DNA from: Rachicladosporium sp. CCFEE 5018
Taxonomy: Eukaryota; Ascomycota; Dothideomycetes; Cladosporiales; Cladosporiaceae
Reading direction: 5' to 3'
Assembly: GCA_002077045.2 (NCBI GenBank)
Contig: KZ111178.1
Location: 62,001-126,000, forward strand
DNA length: 64,000 bases
Shown: piece by piece, positions 11,583-22,556 of the stretch
How the letters are laid out: the number at the start of each line of letters is the position of its first letter
How positions within the stretch are numbered: the first letter of the stretch is position 1
Notes under the pieces: model-generated
What the model saw: only the letters and a program-made list of their open reading frames with translations
Database searches by the model: none
Told to the model about the DNA's origin: nothing
Program-made: the position numbers and the translations under genes

Positions 11583-13447
11583 CTACTCGTCGTCGTTGAT
11601 ATCGATGATCGTCTTCTTCCATTGCCTCGCGGGAATACGACGCTGGAACATAATGTCGATCTCGCGGTACGAGCGACCCTTCATCTCCGGAAGGAAGAAG
11701 TATGCCGTGACGAGACAGATGAAGCCGGTAGCGCCCCAGACGAAGCCACACTTGCCAGCGACTGCGAGTACCGTTAGCTGAAGGGTCTCTTGGAGGAAAG
11801 ACACGATAAGAGGGTAGACTTACGATTGCCACCAGTAGGGTTCAGCATGTACGATGCGAGGAAGATACATGGGATCTCCACGATGTAGTAGGAGCCACGT
11901 CCAACACCTGTGGTGAGGGGACGCAGACGGATGGCGGACGTCTCGCCGATAATGACCCATGACGCTGGCGCAGGGCCAAGCGTGAAGAGGACAGAGACGA
12001 TAAGACCAAGTGATGCTTGTGCGTAGTTAGCCGCCTGGCCCTTGCCGAAGCAGCCCGCAATGCCGAGGGCGAAGAGAAGGATTGTGTTGACGGCGGATCC
12101 CCAGAGGTAAATCGTGCGGCGACCGAGGTATGTTGTCAAGATCCAGGAGAACATGACGAATATCATCTGCAGAGCAGAAGTGATCAGACCAAGGGCGAAC
12201 GCGGTGTTGACACTGATGCCAGCCTCTGCGAATGGGGTCAGCAAAACTGTGTAGCGGGAAGGACAGATGGTCTGGATGTGTTTGCATACGTCTGAAGAAG
12301 TAGACAGCCTGGTTGGCAATCAAATTACCGGTCAAGTTCTGTGCCGAGTACACGAAGCAGACGATGAGAGTTCGCCTCAAGTCGGTGCCCTTGAAGAGCT
12401 CGAGCAGGCTGGGCCTTTTGGTGGACTTCTCGAACTCGATGACACGGCGCATCATAGCGACCGTCTCGCCAGAGTTTACTTGAGATCTGCGACCGAGGCG
12501 CTCGACAGACTTAGCGGCTTCTTCCAAGCGACCTTTGCGAGTGAGCCACCAAGGGCTTTCTGGGCAGCAGAAGATGAGAATGGCGAGCGGGGTGGGGAAC
12601 AGCCACTGAAGAGCGATCGGGATCCTGTAAGTCGAATCAGCATCTGGTCAGAATGTTCGTTCGTCCGCAGAAAGCCTGTTTACCTGAACGCGCTATCATT
12701 CTCCACACCGTTGTAGCAGTAAGTCACCGCACCGACAATGATGCTGCCAATAGCCCAGAACATCTGCAACATCTGCGTTGCAGGTGCGCGCAACTGGATC
12801 GGGACGATCTCAGAGCAGTAAGCGGGTGCGTTGGCAATGAAGATGCCCCATGGCACGCCTTCCAGTAGCTGAGCCACGAACATGACCGCAATCGAGTTGG
12901 CGAAGTAGAATGAGAAAATGAAGACGTTGAGCAGCATCAAGCCGATGATGGTCGCCCAACGATATCCGATCCAGCTCGTGAGCGGGCCGGCAACGAAGAC
13001 GCCAATGAGCGCACCAAGTTGGCCAGAGACTTGTAGTGCACCTTGCCACTGCGTTGCGATGACTTTGACCGGTACTTCTATGCCGTTGACGATCTGTGTT
13101 TGGCCTGGGATCTCTACACCGAACCTTGTGATGAAGTAAGGCAGAGCGACAAAGTTACCCATCAGGAAAACGTCATAGGACTCCATGATCTGGACAATCA
13201 ATCAGTTGATAGAACGCGATTTGCAGGTATATGAAATCCTTACGATCAAACAGGAGATGACAAAAGCCCAGAACGACGCCATCGGGTATTGCTTCACGGC
13301 TTGCAACACAGTCATATTGTGCTCCGCATTCTCAGCCAGAATGGCATCCGCCTTGAAGTCGGCAACGCCCTTCTTCTCATCGTAGTCATCGGTGTGGTGC
13401 TCAATGGCCTCGCCATGGTGAGCTTTTCCTTCGATATCGGTAGACAT
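11583..13447 (-). CDS. MFS sugar (alpha-glucoside/hexose type) transporter
   Basis: Proposed exons on the minus strand: 13447-13244, 13189-12684, 12624-12290, 12225-11824, 11761-11583 (541 aa); introns of 54, 59, 64 and 62 nt all have GT..AG ends and keep the frame. Twelve membrane helices are expected for the sugar-porter family of the major facilitator superfamily. Visible motifs are MESYDVFLMGNF in helix 1, GALIGVFVAGPLTSWIGYR around the helix 2-3 loop, PESPWWLTRKGR before the central loop, GRRTIYLWG after helix 8 and PEMKGRSYREID at the end (the PETKG position). The sequence pattern is closest to fungal maltose/general alpha-glucoside:H+ symporters. An acidic and His-rich cytosolic N-terminus precedes helix 1. 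Substrate cannot be deduced from sequence. Confidence 0.88.
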
Positions 13448-16004
13448 GTTGGCTGTCGTTACTCCTGGTCTGCCCAGATTTCCGATAGCAAAAGAGGTGC
13501 AAGGTAGGACGAGAGGAGAGGAAATGAAACGCAACACCGACCATCAGCGGGTCAAATGCTTGCGAGTGGACCTGTGCATCACAGCATGCCTCTGTGCTCC
13601 TCTTCGACGCACACACCTCTCCGGTGGAGGGCAATGTGGAGGGGCCCGGGACATGGGGTAGCACTGTCTGGGGTAGAGCATGTGGCACATTTATCCGTCC
13701 CGGGCTAAACGGCACCGAACTCGACAAGCTGATTTGTGCGGGCGCTCGTGTACGCAAGGAGCAGTAGCAATATATCGTCGCTTTCCCCGCTTCCATCGTG
13801 TTGCGTTCGGGTTGTCTGTCGATCGACTGTCGCATGGCATGCCTGCCTCGCGTGGTCTCGACAAGAGGTTCGCTAGTAGCACTACTGCAACAGCTCGTGC
13901 GGGTTCCGTTCGAATGCATCGTCCGTGCATTGCATGGCGCTTGCATTGCAACCGACCCAGTGTAAGCACGCCAAGCTAGTCAGAGTCACGCTTGGATTTA
14001 GCCATGCATCACATGATAGAAGTGAAGTCACCCTGTAGTCTGCTTGCCGACTTCATCTACCTTGTACTTCTCCCTCCAATCATGTCGTGTGTAGCATTCG
14101 ACTTTGAGGTTCTTCTCGTCATTACTTCAGCAGGTCCGAGCAACCCGACCACATCAATGGTCCGATGTCGTGGTCACCTCGACCGTGCCGCGAGCCAAAT
14201 TGACGATCTCCACGTGGTACGCTTTGGCAGCCGTGCATCGACATGCGCGGTCGAAGGTTCGACTTCCTCCACACGTCTCCAGCGAAAAGTACGAGTTCCA
14301 CGGTTAGCGGCCTGAGCGGGCGCGATTGTCCAGTGGTCCAGTAAGCGCACAGACGCAGCTTAGGGCGGGGTTTCTCCACTCTCCGAGGCCAACCCGACGA
14401 GTCGCATGACCCTTGGCATAGGAACTTGCCAGTGTCGCATCCACTCTTCACTGTCATGAGTTTGTCCATGACGGAGAACCATGTGGACCACATTGACAGT
14501 CGCGCGCAAGTGGTCTAGGCGCGTCGATGCGACTCCAATCAGCAAGTGTGCATGATTGACAATACGGTCCAGGGCGACTTCCTAGTATCGCACGTGGTGT
14601 AGTGCGACCGCGACCCAAGAGCCCTCCACTCGGAACCATAGCGCTCAACATTGTCAACACCGCGTCCCTCTGTACCAGCGACAAGGTCCGAAGCTGCCAC
14701 GGCTGTGCAGAATTGAATGCAATGCTCGGGGCTCACCAGGACAACGCTGCCGAAGAAGTGCAGCGCCACCTCGGCTCTAGATATCGCGACCCGAAAGGTA
14801 AGTCGACGCCTCGCGCTTCAGGATCTCAGAACGCCAGCTTCGGTAGATGTTATTGCGGCAGCGAGGACGTTCAAGTCTCTGAAGTCCAGTGTGAGACGTT
14901 CCATGAGGTCGGATAGCGTCGGTGATACGGCAAGACTTTCGGATTCGACTATTGTGCGGCTCCTCCACGACTGGGTATGTGAAAATGAAGTGACAATCAA
15001 TGCATGTCCAAAATATGGCGAGACGCGAGGTAGGCAACAGTTCCTCTGTATCCTCAAAATCCAAAGGCGGCGTCCAAGTCTGGAATATTTGGGCATGCGG
15101 TGTGTCAGAAGGTCGTTCGCATCAACCTCTTGTCACCCTTAACCGCGGCAACACACCATAGGGGGTATCTGGGTTGACCTCACGGTCTGATCCTGTCGCG
15201 GCGGTGGCAGCCTTTCCACTCCTTGGGCTGCGCTCGCATTCCAGGCACTGTCGCCTTCGTGGGATCCGTATGACCAGAGCAGGTCGCCTGTGGTATGGAA
15301 CATACTTCGATCTCGTGCCACAAGCTTCTCGACTATCGACTGGAGCGAGAACACTGACATGAAACGAGGAGCGTGAATCTGAATTAGACGCCCGGAGGAA
15401 CGAGCGAAGGAAAGTGCAGTAGGACTCCGTACCTTCCATCAATTTAATTGACCTGAAGTCAACGGGAACGCAGTCGATGTCACAACAGAGTAAGGTCTTT
15501 ATCAGTGACGCTCGAGGTTACGGGATGCGTTCCTACAATACGATACGAGACCTATGGACATGCTAATGCATCACCCTGCATTTCGTCTTCTCACTCGATG
15601 TAGCGATATGGCAGCATCACACGTCTCGTACATCGAATGCATCTCGGACTCCGCGAACAAGGGGTCCCTAAAGATCTGTGGCTCACCTGCAGCACATCTC
15701 GATTTCATTCGTGTGCGAACCGTGCCTGCAATCCTCGCATGCACAGCCAAAACCGGTTCAACGAAACAGCAGTCACATTTCGGGTAAGCTCTTCGTTGCG
15801 TATCTCAGTGCTTGCCTCCTCATTACCGGATCCGCTGCAGCAAGAGAACATGCGTTCAGCTCATCAATAAGCGACGAGTAAAGCATGGTCAGCTGTCGTT
15901 CCAAGCAGTGGGTGGAGTATAGGATCATCTTTCTGGGCGTCCAGCGCCCACGCTCTTTCCATTCCGCCCCATCACCTCACACGTTCCCTGCTCAGCCCCA
16001 CACA
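13448..16004. other. Long gene-poor stretch
   Basis: About 2.6 kb with only short overlapping frames on both strands and no recognisable domain, intron-linked model or transposon motif. The proximal part is the transporter promoter, the distal part the promoter of the first CVNH gene. Whether it holds a decayed element cannot be told by eye. Confidence 0.35.
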
Positions 16005-16527
16005 ATGCAATTCACAACCCCCTGCGCTACAGCACTCTTACTGGGCTACCTCTCGCTCACAGCATCTGCGAACTCAGGCTGGGCCAAGACCTGCGGTGCG
16101 TACAGGCTGTCAGCACCATATGGCGGACGGGTGGGCACTGCTTGCCAGCTGTGAGGTACTTGGAGGGAATGAGTACAACGAGAAGGCTACCGATATCTCT
16201 CTCAATACCTGCTTCGGCAACTCGCATGGCAGACTCGTTGGCCAATTGAAGTGAGCTCCCGGCTTTCACTTCATCAGTCCGCACACTGACGCTTCATCCT
16301 AAAGTGGCGGCCTTTCGCCCACCTGTAAGAACGTTCAGTTGAGTGGGACGACTCTCTTAGCTGACTGTGGCGACGGCGGAGGCGGCTATCCTGCGACGTC
16401 TATCGAATCAAGTAAGCACCGTGTGCGTGGCAGTCCTTTCCCGGGCAGTGAGCTAAGGCTAGAAGCAGACAAATGGATTGGGAACACTAACGGCCAGTTG
16501 TACTGCTTTAACACCAATCACCCATAG
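16005..16527 (+). CDS. Secreted CVNH-domain protein, reading frame broken
   Basis: ATG at 16005 opens a signal peptide (LLLGYLSLTASA) and continues to about 16130. The next conserved block, WALLASCEVLGG..DISLNTCFGNSHGRL, is in the +1 frame starting at 16132, with no room for an intron, so a one-base insertion in the G-rich run ggacgggtggg is likely. Then a 54-nt intron (16251-16304) and a second intron (16412-16468) splice in frame to give TCKNVQLSGTTLLADC and WIGNTNGQLYCF, ending at 16527. The paired pattern of C, x-LxG-xxLxAxC and hydrophobic-GNxxGxL blocks matches the cyanovirin-N homology fold, a small sugar-binding lectin-like domain of fungi. It sits about 1.5 kb upstream of an intact paralogue in the same orientation. 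It is either a pseudogene or carries an assembly indel. Confidence 0.65.
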
Positions 16528-17998
16528 AGATCTTGTCAGGCCATACGCTGGTGGTCAAGGCGACGAAGGAAGCACACTCATGTACTTAAGGAATCAGCGT
16601 TAAGGTGGCGGAAGAATGGTACAATAAGGCTTCAACTCGCGCCTTGCAACAGTCTGATTCGCTGGGAGGGTTGGTGATCTATTGCGCAACGAGTTATCGA
16701 GTGGGATGATGCCAGCTTTTCTACAGTCCCCATGCCACACTGTCGGACCTATATGATGTGCCAAAGAGGTCGGTACAACGCTAACGGCCATGCTGCGTGC
16801 TTCGTATGTCTACGAATCGCTGAATGAGCAGCCGCAGCGCCATCGCGTCCGCTCACCTTTTCCACTTCGCCCTTCTTTCGCGCCCTTTCGTAGTCGCGCC
16901 ACCCGAATGGCAGCAGTAGCCGTTGCCGAACTGAAATTGTAGTAGCTGCGTGGGACTTCCCTCGTTCAGACGAGCGGACGTAGACCGAATCTGGTTGTCG
17001 CTTGTGGCATGATAAGCAGGCAACCAAACCATATTGCTGAAGAGGCCACGGCCAATGAATGGATATATGATCATGTCAGAGCGTAGTGAGCAAGCGATCA
17101 GGTCCAACATCAAGCGCCACAGTAGCTCAGCAGACCAACAAGCACATGCCAAGCATCGTGCTATCGCCTTGATGGCGACTTCACAATCGCACATTTGAGT
17201 TGCTCCGTCCTATACATGCCATCAATTGCCTGATCCTCAAGATGGATTGAGTCGCTCCGCTAGGCATCGCCTCGTCCGGCGCATTGGAATTCGGCACTCG
17301 ATCTGCATCATACCAGCGCACTGGTACCGGTTGCACAGCACGAAACGAGCACATCGAATGTCTCCACTGCGGGCTACACTATACGCTAGTCATCTATTCC
17401 AGATCTCCCGCAGAGGCCGTGGTGACTAGCCCGGCAACTACGGGGCGACTTGACGGGGCAGCTGCATCTACGCAGCTGCACAGGACTTCTCGTCCAGATG
17501 CAGAGGTTCCATGCGTACGCTGAAGGCGCTGAGCCATCGCCGTGCTCAGCCTACGCACGGGATTTCCGCCTCGGTCTCCGGCACATGTGTCAGCATTTGC
17601 CCATCTGTCCATAGGTGCTTCGTCGAGATGGCAAGGTGAGGATCAGATCAGATGGTGAGCTCGAGTGTACTACATCCAACTGATCTGCATAGATCACGCA
17701 CAAGATATATTACTTTTATAGTCGACTTTACGGGCCGGGTAAGTGCCTGTGTGCTGCACAGCACTGCGCAGCTACTGGCATGTACCCTGGCTTGCATACA
17801 GTCGAGTCCACTTTAAGACCTGTAAAGGAACCATGCAAAGCTTCGCGGCCTGTATATGAGCGCTATGCCCAGCGAAGCCGCAACGAAGCAGCGGTAATAC
17901 TTATCATTGTTTAAAGGCGCCAGCTCCCTGCCTCCTTGTCTCTTCTCTACACTTCAATCCCCTCTCATCGTTGCTTCTCCTCGGAACATTTCCTCATC
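16528..17998. other. Intergenic region between the two CVNH genes
   Basis: About 1.5 kb without a supported gene. An A/T-rich segment lies near 17640-17720 and the last ~200 bases would be the promoter of the second CVNH gene (pyrimidine-rich leader just before the ATG). Confidence 0.4.
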
Positions 17999-18529
17999 AT
18001 GCAACTCATCACGGGCCAAGTTGCTCTCGTGCTTGCACTTAGCTGCGCGGTGCTAGGAGCTACTCCCACCTCCTCTGGCTATGCCGACAGCTGCCACAAT
18101 GTAGACGTATACGCCCCGAACAACGACTTAAACGGCAACGAACCGTACTACGAGCTCTACGGTCCCTGCAGAGGATACGGGGCCTTCGAGCCTCCCGGGA
18201 ATCTCAGACTCGACTACTGCCTTGGAAACTCGAAAGGCCGCCTCACGGCGCAAAAAGGGTACGTTCGAGATTCTGCAACAACCAGTGCGGCGCTGATTGC
18301 ATGTCTTATAGCAAAAGCTTGGAGGCGAGTTGCAGGAATTTCACAATAACAGGCAGTGTACTGTTTGCCAACTGCGATAATGGCAAGGGGAACTTTACTG
18401 CCACTTCTTTCGATTTGAGTGAGTCAGGTTCTTGGTCCGATAGTTGACGCTCTAGCTGACGTAGTCACAGACACTATTGTTGGGAACGAGCAAAGTGTGC
18501 TGACGTGCTACGGTAAGACTGGTGCGTAG
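17999..18529 (+). CDS. Secreted CVNH-domain protein
   Basis: Exons 17999-18258, 18312-18418 and 18471-18529 (141 aa); introns of 53 and 52 nt keep the frame. The start is the ATG giving a clean signal peptide (MQLITGQVALVLALSCAVLG). The mature protein has the two-block layout of cyanovirin-N homology domains: DSCHNVDVY and LRLDYCLGNSKGRL in the first half, then LEASCRNFTITGSVLFANC and DLNTIVGNEQSVLTCYG in the second. Intron positions match those of the broken upstream copy: each second intron splits the same codon (A|AC, Asn) before the last strand. CVNH proteins are small glycan-binding proteins in filamentous fungi; this one should be exported. Its ligand and role, for example self/non-self or host glycans, are unknown. 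Confidence 0.8.
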
Positions 18530-19052
18530 ATGGTGAGGGTTTACGTGGATGGTGATGACATGAGGTTTGTCGACTGAGCACACTCCTTTGACTCGCGGTG
18601 TGATGGGACGGTATACAAAGGTTAGGATGGAGTCATTGCCTTGACGAAATCGAGCTTCACTGTAAAGTGGATGCGATATTCCCAATTAATCCCCAATTCC
18701 CAATTGCGAATATGCCAGAGAGATTTGGCGGTCAGAGTCACAATCGTCGCATCTTGCCGCGGCTAAAGGGATCTCTAGAGCGGAGATTAGGGATGACAAT
18801 GATGAGGAAATGTTCCCAATGCATGGTTGTGAGCGTTAGTCTGTCGAAGTCATGGAACGGGAGTCAGGCGTGAAGACCGCCATAGTGTGCACTTGACGGT
18901 TGATGTAATCTGATGTAATCTACGCAATACTGAATAAGACTACACGGCCATATGGAGTAGCCTTACGATAACGCCGCCGATCCAGTATTTCCTGCCCTTG
19001 GAGTAGAAACAATGCCGAACCCCATGCTGTGCTCCGCTCATGTGCCCATCGC
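18530..19052. other. Intergenic region after the second CVNH gene
   Basis: About 520 bases, convergent with the La gene. No gene seen. It carries short local duplications such as cccaatt repeats near 18678-18705 and a perfect tandem decamer at 18901. Confidence 0.4.
18901..18920. repeat. Perfect tandem duplication of a decamer
   Basis: The decamer tgatgtaatc is present twice in a row with no mismatch. It is too short to mean much by itself; it may be replication slippage. Confidence 0.7.
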
Positions 19053-20579
19053 CTACTCGGTAGCAGCACCGCCCTCTTCGCTGCCCTTCATCTTCTTCGC
19101 CTCACCCTGCTCTCCCTCCCCATCATGGGCGCGCTTGGTCCCAGCAACCTCAGCAATAGCAGCCTCAACCTTTTCCTTGACAACCTCAGCAGCACCCTCG
19201 ACCTTCTCCTTCGCACCCTCAGCACCAGCCGAAGTAGCCACACCCTCCATCTTCTCGCCAACAGTCTCAGCAGCGCGCTTCGCCTCAGCCTCAGCACGGC
19301 CAAGCAGCTCCCCAGCGCTCTTGGGCTCAGAATCTTTCTCCACGTCTCTGTAGCCGCCACGCCTCTCACCACCATCTCGGTCCCGTCCCTGGCCACGCCC
19401 ACGCTGACCACCACGAGGACCACCGCGCTGCCCACGCCCACGATCGCTCCTCCTGTCGTGATCTCTGCGCTCATTCCAGTTGTCTTTATCACCCTGGAAT
19501 TTCCCACCCCTCTGCCCACCGCTCTCGCGCCTCGGGCTCCTGGGCTTCACAGTCCCATCATGAATCCCCTCGGTCTTCTTATCCACATACACCTGCTTGC
19601 TCATAATTTGCAGCGTCTTACCATCGAACTCCGGCGCCGGGTCGAGCTCGAGGAACGCCTTGAGGAGCGCCTCGGTCTCGAACTCTACGAAGATAGATCC
19701 CTTGAACTCGCCGTCGTCGTGGCGGCGGAGACGCACGCTCTGCACCGGGCCGTACGGGGCGAAGAAGTCCTCGATGTCGAGATGAGTGCGCTCATGCTCT
19801 TCGGGGAAGCCTTTGACATATGCGGAGCGGGCCATCATGTTGGTCTGCGCGAGGGTGCGGTTCTCCTCGACGTCCATGGTGAATTTGTCTGCGAGGGCGA
19901 CCTTGCGAGTGATCTCGTCGTCTTCGCTGAGCTCCAGGAATGCTGAAGCAGCGACTGCATCGCGCACGGCGGAGTATGGCTGGAAGTGGCGCATGCGCTT
20001 GAAGTCGTGAATGGTCTTGAGAGGTACGGGCTTGTTCTCCTTGCCACCGGTGAGCTCGAGGAGGTACTTGTCCATGGGCAGATTGGAATCGGAGAAGTAG
20101 AACTCGACTTGGCGACGTATCTCACCCTCATCCTTGGACTCGGGCTGGTTCTCGAAGCGAGAGCGAACTTTGGCGTTGCCTCGAGAGTTGCCGCGGGAGA
20201 AGCCTCCACCGCGCGAGTTGTAGTTCTTGCCATTGCGATCGCCGCCCCCGCGCGAGTTGTAGCTACCGCCATTGCGATCACCGCGAGACCTCTTGTCGCG
20301 GCGATCTGAGTTGAATGAACCGCGGCGCTTGCGGCTGTCATCGTTGCCCTTCTCTGCGTCGCCGTTCACTTTCTCTGCGACGTCCTTGACAGCTTCACTT
20401 GCGTTCTCGCCGCCATTAGTGGCAGCTTCGCTCACTTTCTCGACGACTGCAGATGCGACCTCGGTGACTTTCTCTGAGCCATTGGCGACTGCCTCTTTGA
20501 CAGTTTCGGCGACTTCGTTCGCCTTCTGCACGACTTGCTCGGCGACCGACTCGGTCGGCTTGTCTGCAGTTTCTGCCAT
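19053..20579 (-). CDS. La-related RNA-binding protein (Lhp1/Sla1-type La)
   Basis: Single exon, 508 aa. Residues ~150-240 form the La motif (EGEIRRQVEFYFSDSNLPMD, then MRHFQPYSAVRDAVAASAFL), followed by an RRM at ~265-345 (SAYVKGFPEEHERTHLDIED, GSIFVEFE). La proteins bind the UUU-3'OH end of new RNA polymerase III transcripts in the nucleus and protect precursor tRNA and other small RNAs. An RG-rich stretch lies at ~375-420 (RGQRGGPRGGQRGRGQGR). Unusual are two Ala/Glu/Lys/Val-rich heptad/undecad-like segments flanking the core, at ~15-75 (KVTEVASAVVEKVSEAATNG) and ~435-490 (EKVEGAAEVVKEKVEAAIAE). They should form amphipathic helices. Long plus-strand frames over this gene are reverse-strand shadows. 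Confidence 0.92.
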   Translation of the reverse strand: MAETADKPTESVAEQVVQKANEVAETVKEAVANGSEKVTEVASAVVEKVSEAATNGGENASEAVKDVAEKVNGDAEKGNDDSRKRRGSFNSDRRDKRSRGDRNGGSYNSRGGGDRNGKNYNSRGGGFSRGNSRGNAKVRSRFENQPESKDEGEIRRQVEFYFSDSNLPMDKYLLELTGGKENKPVPLKTIHDFKRMRHFQPYSAVRDAVAASAFLELSEDDEITRKVALADKFTMDVEENRTLAQTNMMARSAYVKGFPEEHERTHLDIEDFFAPYGPVQSVRLRRHDDGEFKGSIFVEFETEALLKAFLELDPAPEFDGKTLQIMSKQVYVDKKTEGIHDGTVKPRSPRRESGGQRGGKFQGDKDNWNERRDHDRRSDRGRGQRGGPRGGQRGRGQGRDRDGGERRGGYRDVEKDSEPKSAGELLGRAEAEAKRAAETVGEKMEGVATSAGAEGAKEKVEGAAEVVKEKVEAAIAEVAGTKRAHDGEGEQGEAKKMKGSEEGGAATE

Positions 20580-21012
20580 GTTGTATGCAGGATTCAGTAT
20601 TGCTCAATGAATCTGCATAGCTGTTAGTCGCAAAGACTCGGTGACAGCTTCAGGAAATTTCATGAGCATGGACCTTTTTGCGGGGATAACTGAATCAGTG
20701 ATGTGAAGCTGATCAATGTTGGCGTAGCAATGCGTATGATTGCCTGTGACGCTTGGGACTGTCAGTATGAGCCAAATGTGCAAGAAGAATAACGGTGGTA
20801 AGAGTGATGCGAAGGGGGAGAAGTGGCAGTTGTGGCGTGGATGAGTGAAGTCACAATAGCAGTCATTCGCACTGTCAATAGTTCAATGACTGAAGCTCGG
20901 AGCTCAGAGTCATGCAAGCCTTGGCATGATGTCTCTCGCCTGAGGCATCAAGTATGATCTCGCAGTGACAGGTATGAACGTATGAGACAGGAAGTCATGA
21001 CATTGTAGCTAT
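20580..21012. promoter_or_regulatory. Promoter region of the La gene
   Basis: About 430 bases between the La start and the 3' end of the membrane protein gene, both on the minus strand. No ORF of interest and no clear motif. Confidence 0.35.
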
Positions 21013-21916
21013 CTACACATCCCTCCAGCTCCCTCCCACAGGCTTTCTCCCCACCTGCTGCCCCGGTGCCTGTGTATGATAGCTCGGCGGATACACACTC
21101 CCCTCGTAAGCCGACACCGGGCTCATCACTCGATCGTGTCCAGCATACGCCGTGCTCTGCTGGCTCAAGACCGAGGGCGCGTATTGCGTGTGCTCGTTGT
21201 AGTTGTGGTAGGGCCCGGCGTGCATGCTGCCGACGTCTTGACTGGCGTAGGGATCGTTGTATTGGGGTTGCTGGGGGCTGTAGGGTGAGTGTGCGGGTTC
21301 GTGTTGAGGTAGCAGACGTTGCTGTTGTTGTTGAGCGTGCTCAGCGTGGTTCAGCTTCTCCATCTCGACCTCCTCCTCCACTCTGCGACTTTCTGCGGTG
21401 TCCCAGCTCGGCATCGCGGGTAGAGCGTCTTCATTGTACTTCGCGGCCCCTCCGCCTCGAGTAGGCGCATCGAACGTCGCTGTCTGAGGTCCTCTGTATC
21501 CAGCAGCCCCACTAGCATACATCGGCGGCTGCGGGCTTTGGTACGGCTGCGGGTAAGGCGAGTGATATGGCTGTGGTGGCGGCTGTTGATAGCCTGCGTT
21601 CTTGCGACCCCGTGGTGATGGACAACAGGCATTACAGCATGACAGACAGCCACAACAGCACTCTGCGCCGCAACATAGACATCGTGCCAGACACCAAATC
21701 AGGGAGAGTGCTATGAGTGAGCCGATGATTATACCGACGATCGCGGGCCATTTGCTTAATAAATTGTTAGTATAGTCCGTCGCGCTACAGACGCATCGAT
21801 CCTGCATACCAATATGCCTTCGACATGCACGAGTCCCATGACGAGAATGTGTTCTTTACGCCCGCGGCATCTGATGCGATATCACGCCGCTGGACTTGCC
21901 ACAGCAAGGTGGCCAT
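21013..21916 (-). CDS. Cys-rich single-span membrane protein with Pro/Gln-rich tail
   Basis: Exons 21916-21810 and 21754-21013 (282 aa). The 55-nt intron has the classical tactaac branch site and a GTATGC donor. Splicing restores FSSWDSCMSKAYC-KWPAIV, a signature I recall from fungal proteins annotated as 'fibroin-3 related'. An in-frame stop lies three codons upstream of the ATG. A single membrane helix at ~36-56 (WPAIVGIIIGSLIALSLIWC) is followed at once by a Cys cluster (CLCCGAECCCGCLSCCNACC), probably palmitoylated. The rest is a Pro/Gln/Tyr-rich cytosolic tail with PYHSPYPQPYQSPQPP repeats. Such proteins are thought to be plasma-membrane or cell-cortex proteins; the function is not known. 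It ends in GGSWRDV. Confidence 0.75.
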
Positions 21917-22556
21917 GGCTGCCTATTGTGCGGTCCAAGTGGTGCTCCGATTCTCGCCTCAACTTCTCTGGCTATACTGCCTTCCTGCTGCTCAAGTGGC
22001 TCTCTGTGTCCCCTGCCGAGATACGATCTATGAATCTCGCTTCGTGGTCCCCAGCCTTGTCGTGGATCCGGATTGTCCGGTGAACGTAGTTAGCTCGCGC
22101 GCTCGAGTGAACGACGCAGGATGGTAGTCCTGATCTTCGCGATCGTAATATGAGTAGTGATAGAACCGAGAGACGTCTGTGTAATGGATGCGACCATATG
22201 GAAGTCCGTTGTACATAATACCAAGGTGGCTTGTCGATCGCCCAAATCTGAAACGCAAGGGTCCGCAGCAGCAGCGCCACATTGACGCGAATCAGCTTGG
22301 CGCGTCAGTTGATAAGGTGGACGCATCACACTAGCAGTATTATGATGGTGACGGTGATAGAGTAGGTAATGGTGAATGTGTCACTGTATGAATAGTTCGC
22401 GCCTTCTACGCGCCGTCTCGACTCGCAAGCTAGGGTATCTCGGAAACTAACGCAAGCAACAGCTAATACATCTTCCCATCTCACGTCCATCACGTCGTAC
22501 CGAGCAAGATCTTCGTCCATCTACCAGCCAGTCCCTCCTAGACCTTGCGTTTATCA
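21917..22556. other. Intergenic region between membrane protein gene and REC8
   Basis: About 640 bases: the promoter of the minus-strand membrane protein and the 3' end of REC8. Short frames only; nothing recognised. Confidence 0.35.

Noticed and set aside
13448..17998. Degraded transposon
   Set aside because: No reverse transcriptase, transposase or terminal repeat could be recognised by eye, so none is claimed.
19029..19946. 305-aa Leu/Ser/Thr-rich plus-strand ORF
   Set aside because: Antisense of the La gene's Ala/Glu/Lys-rich region; no start context or domain.
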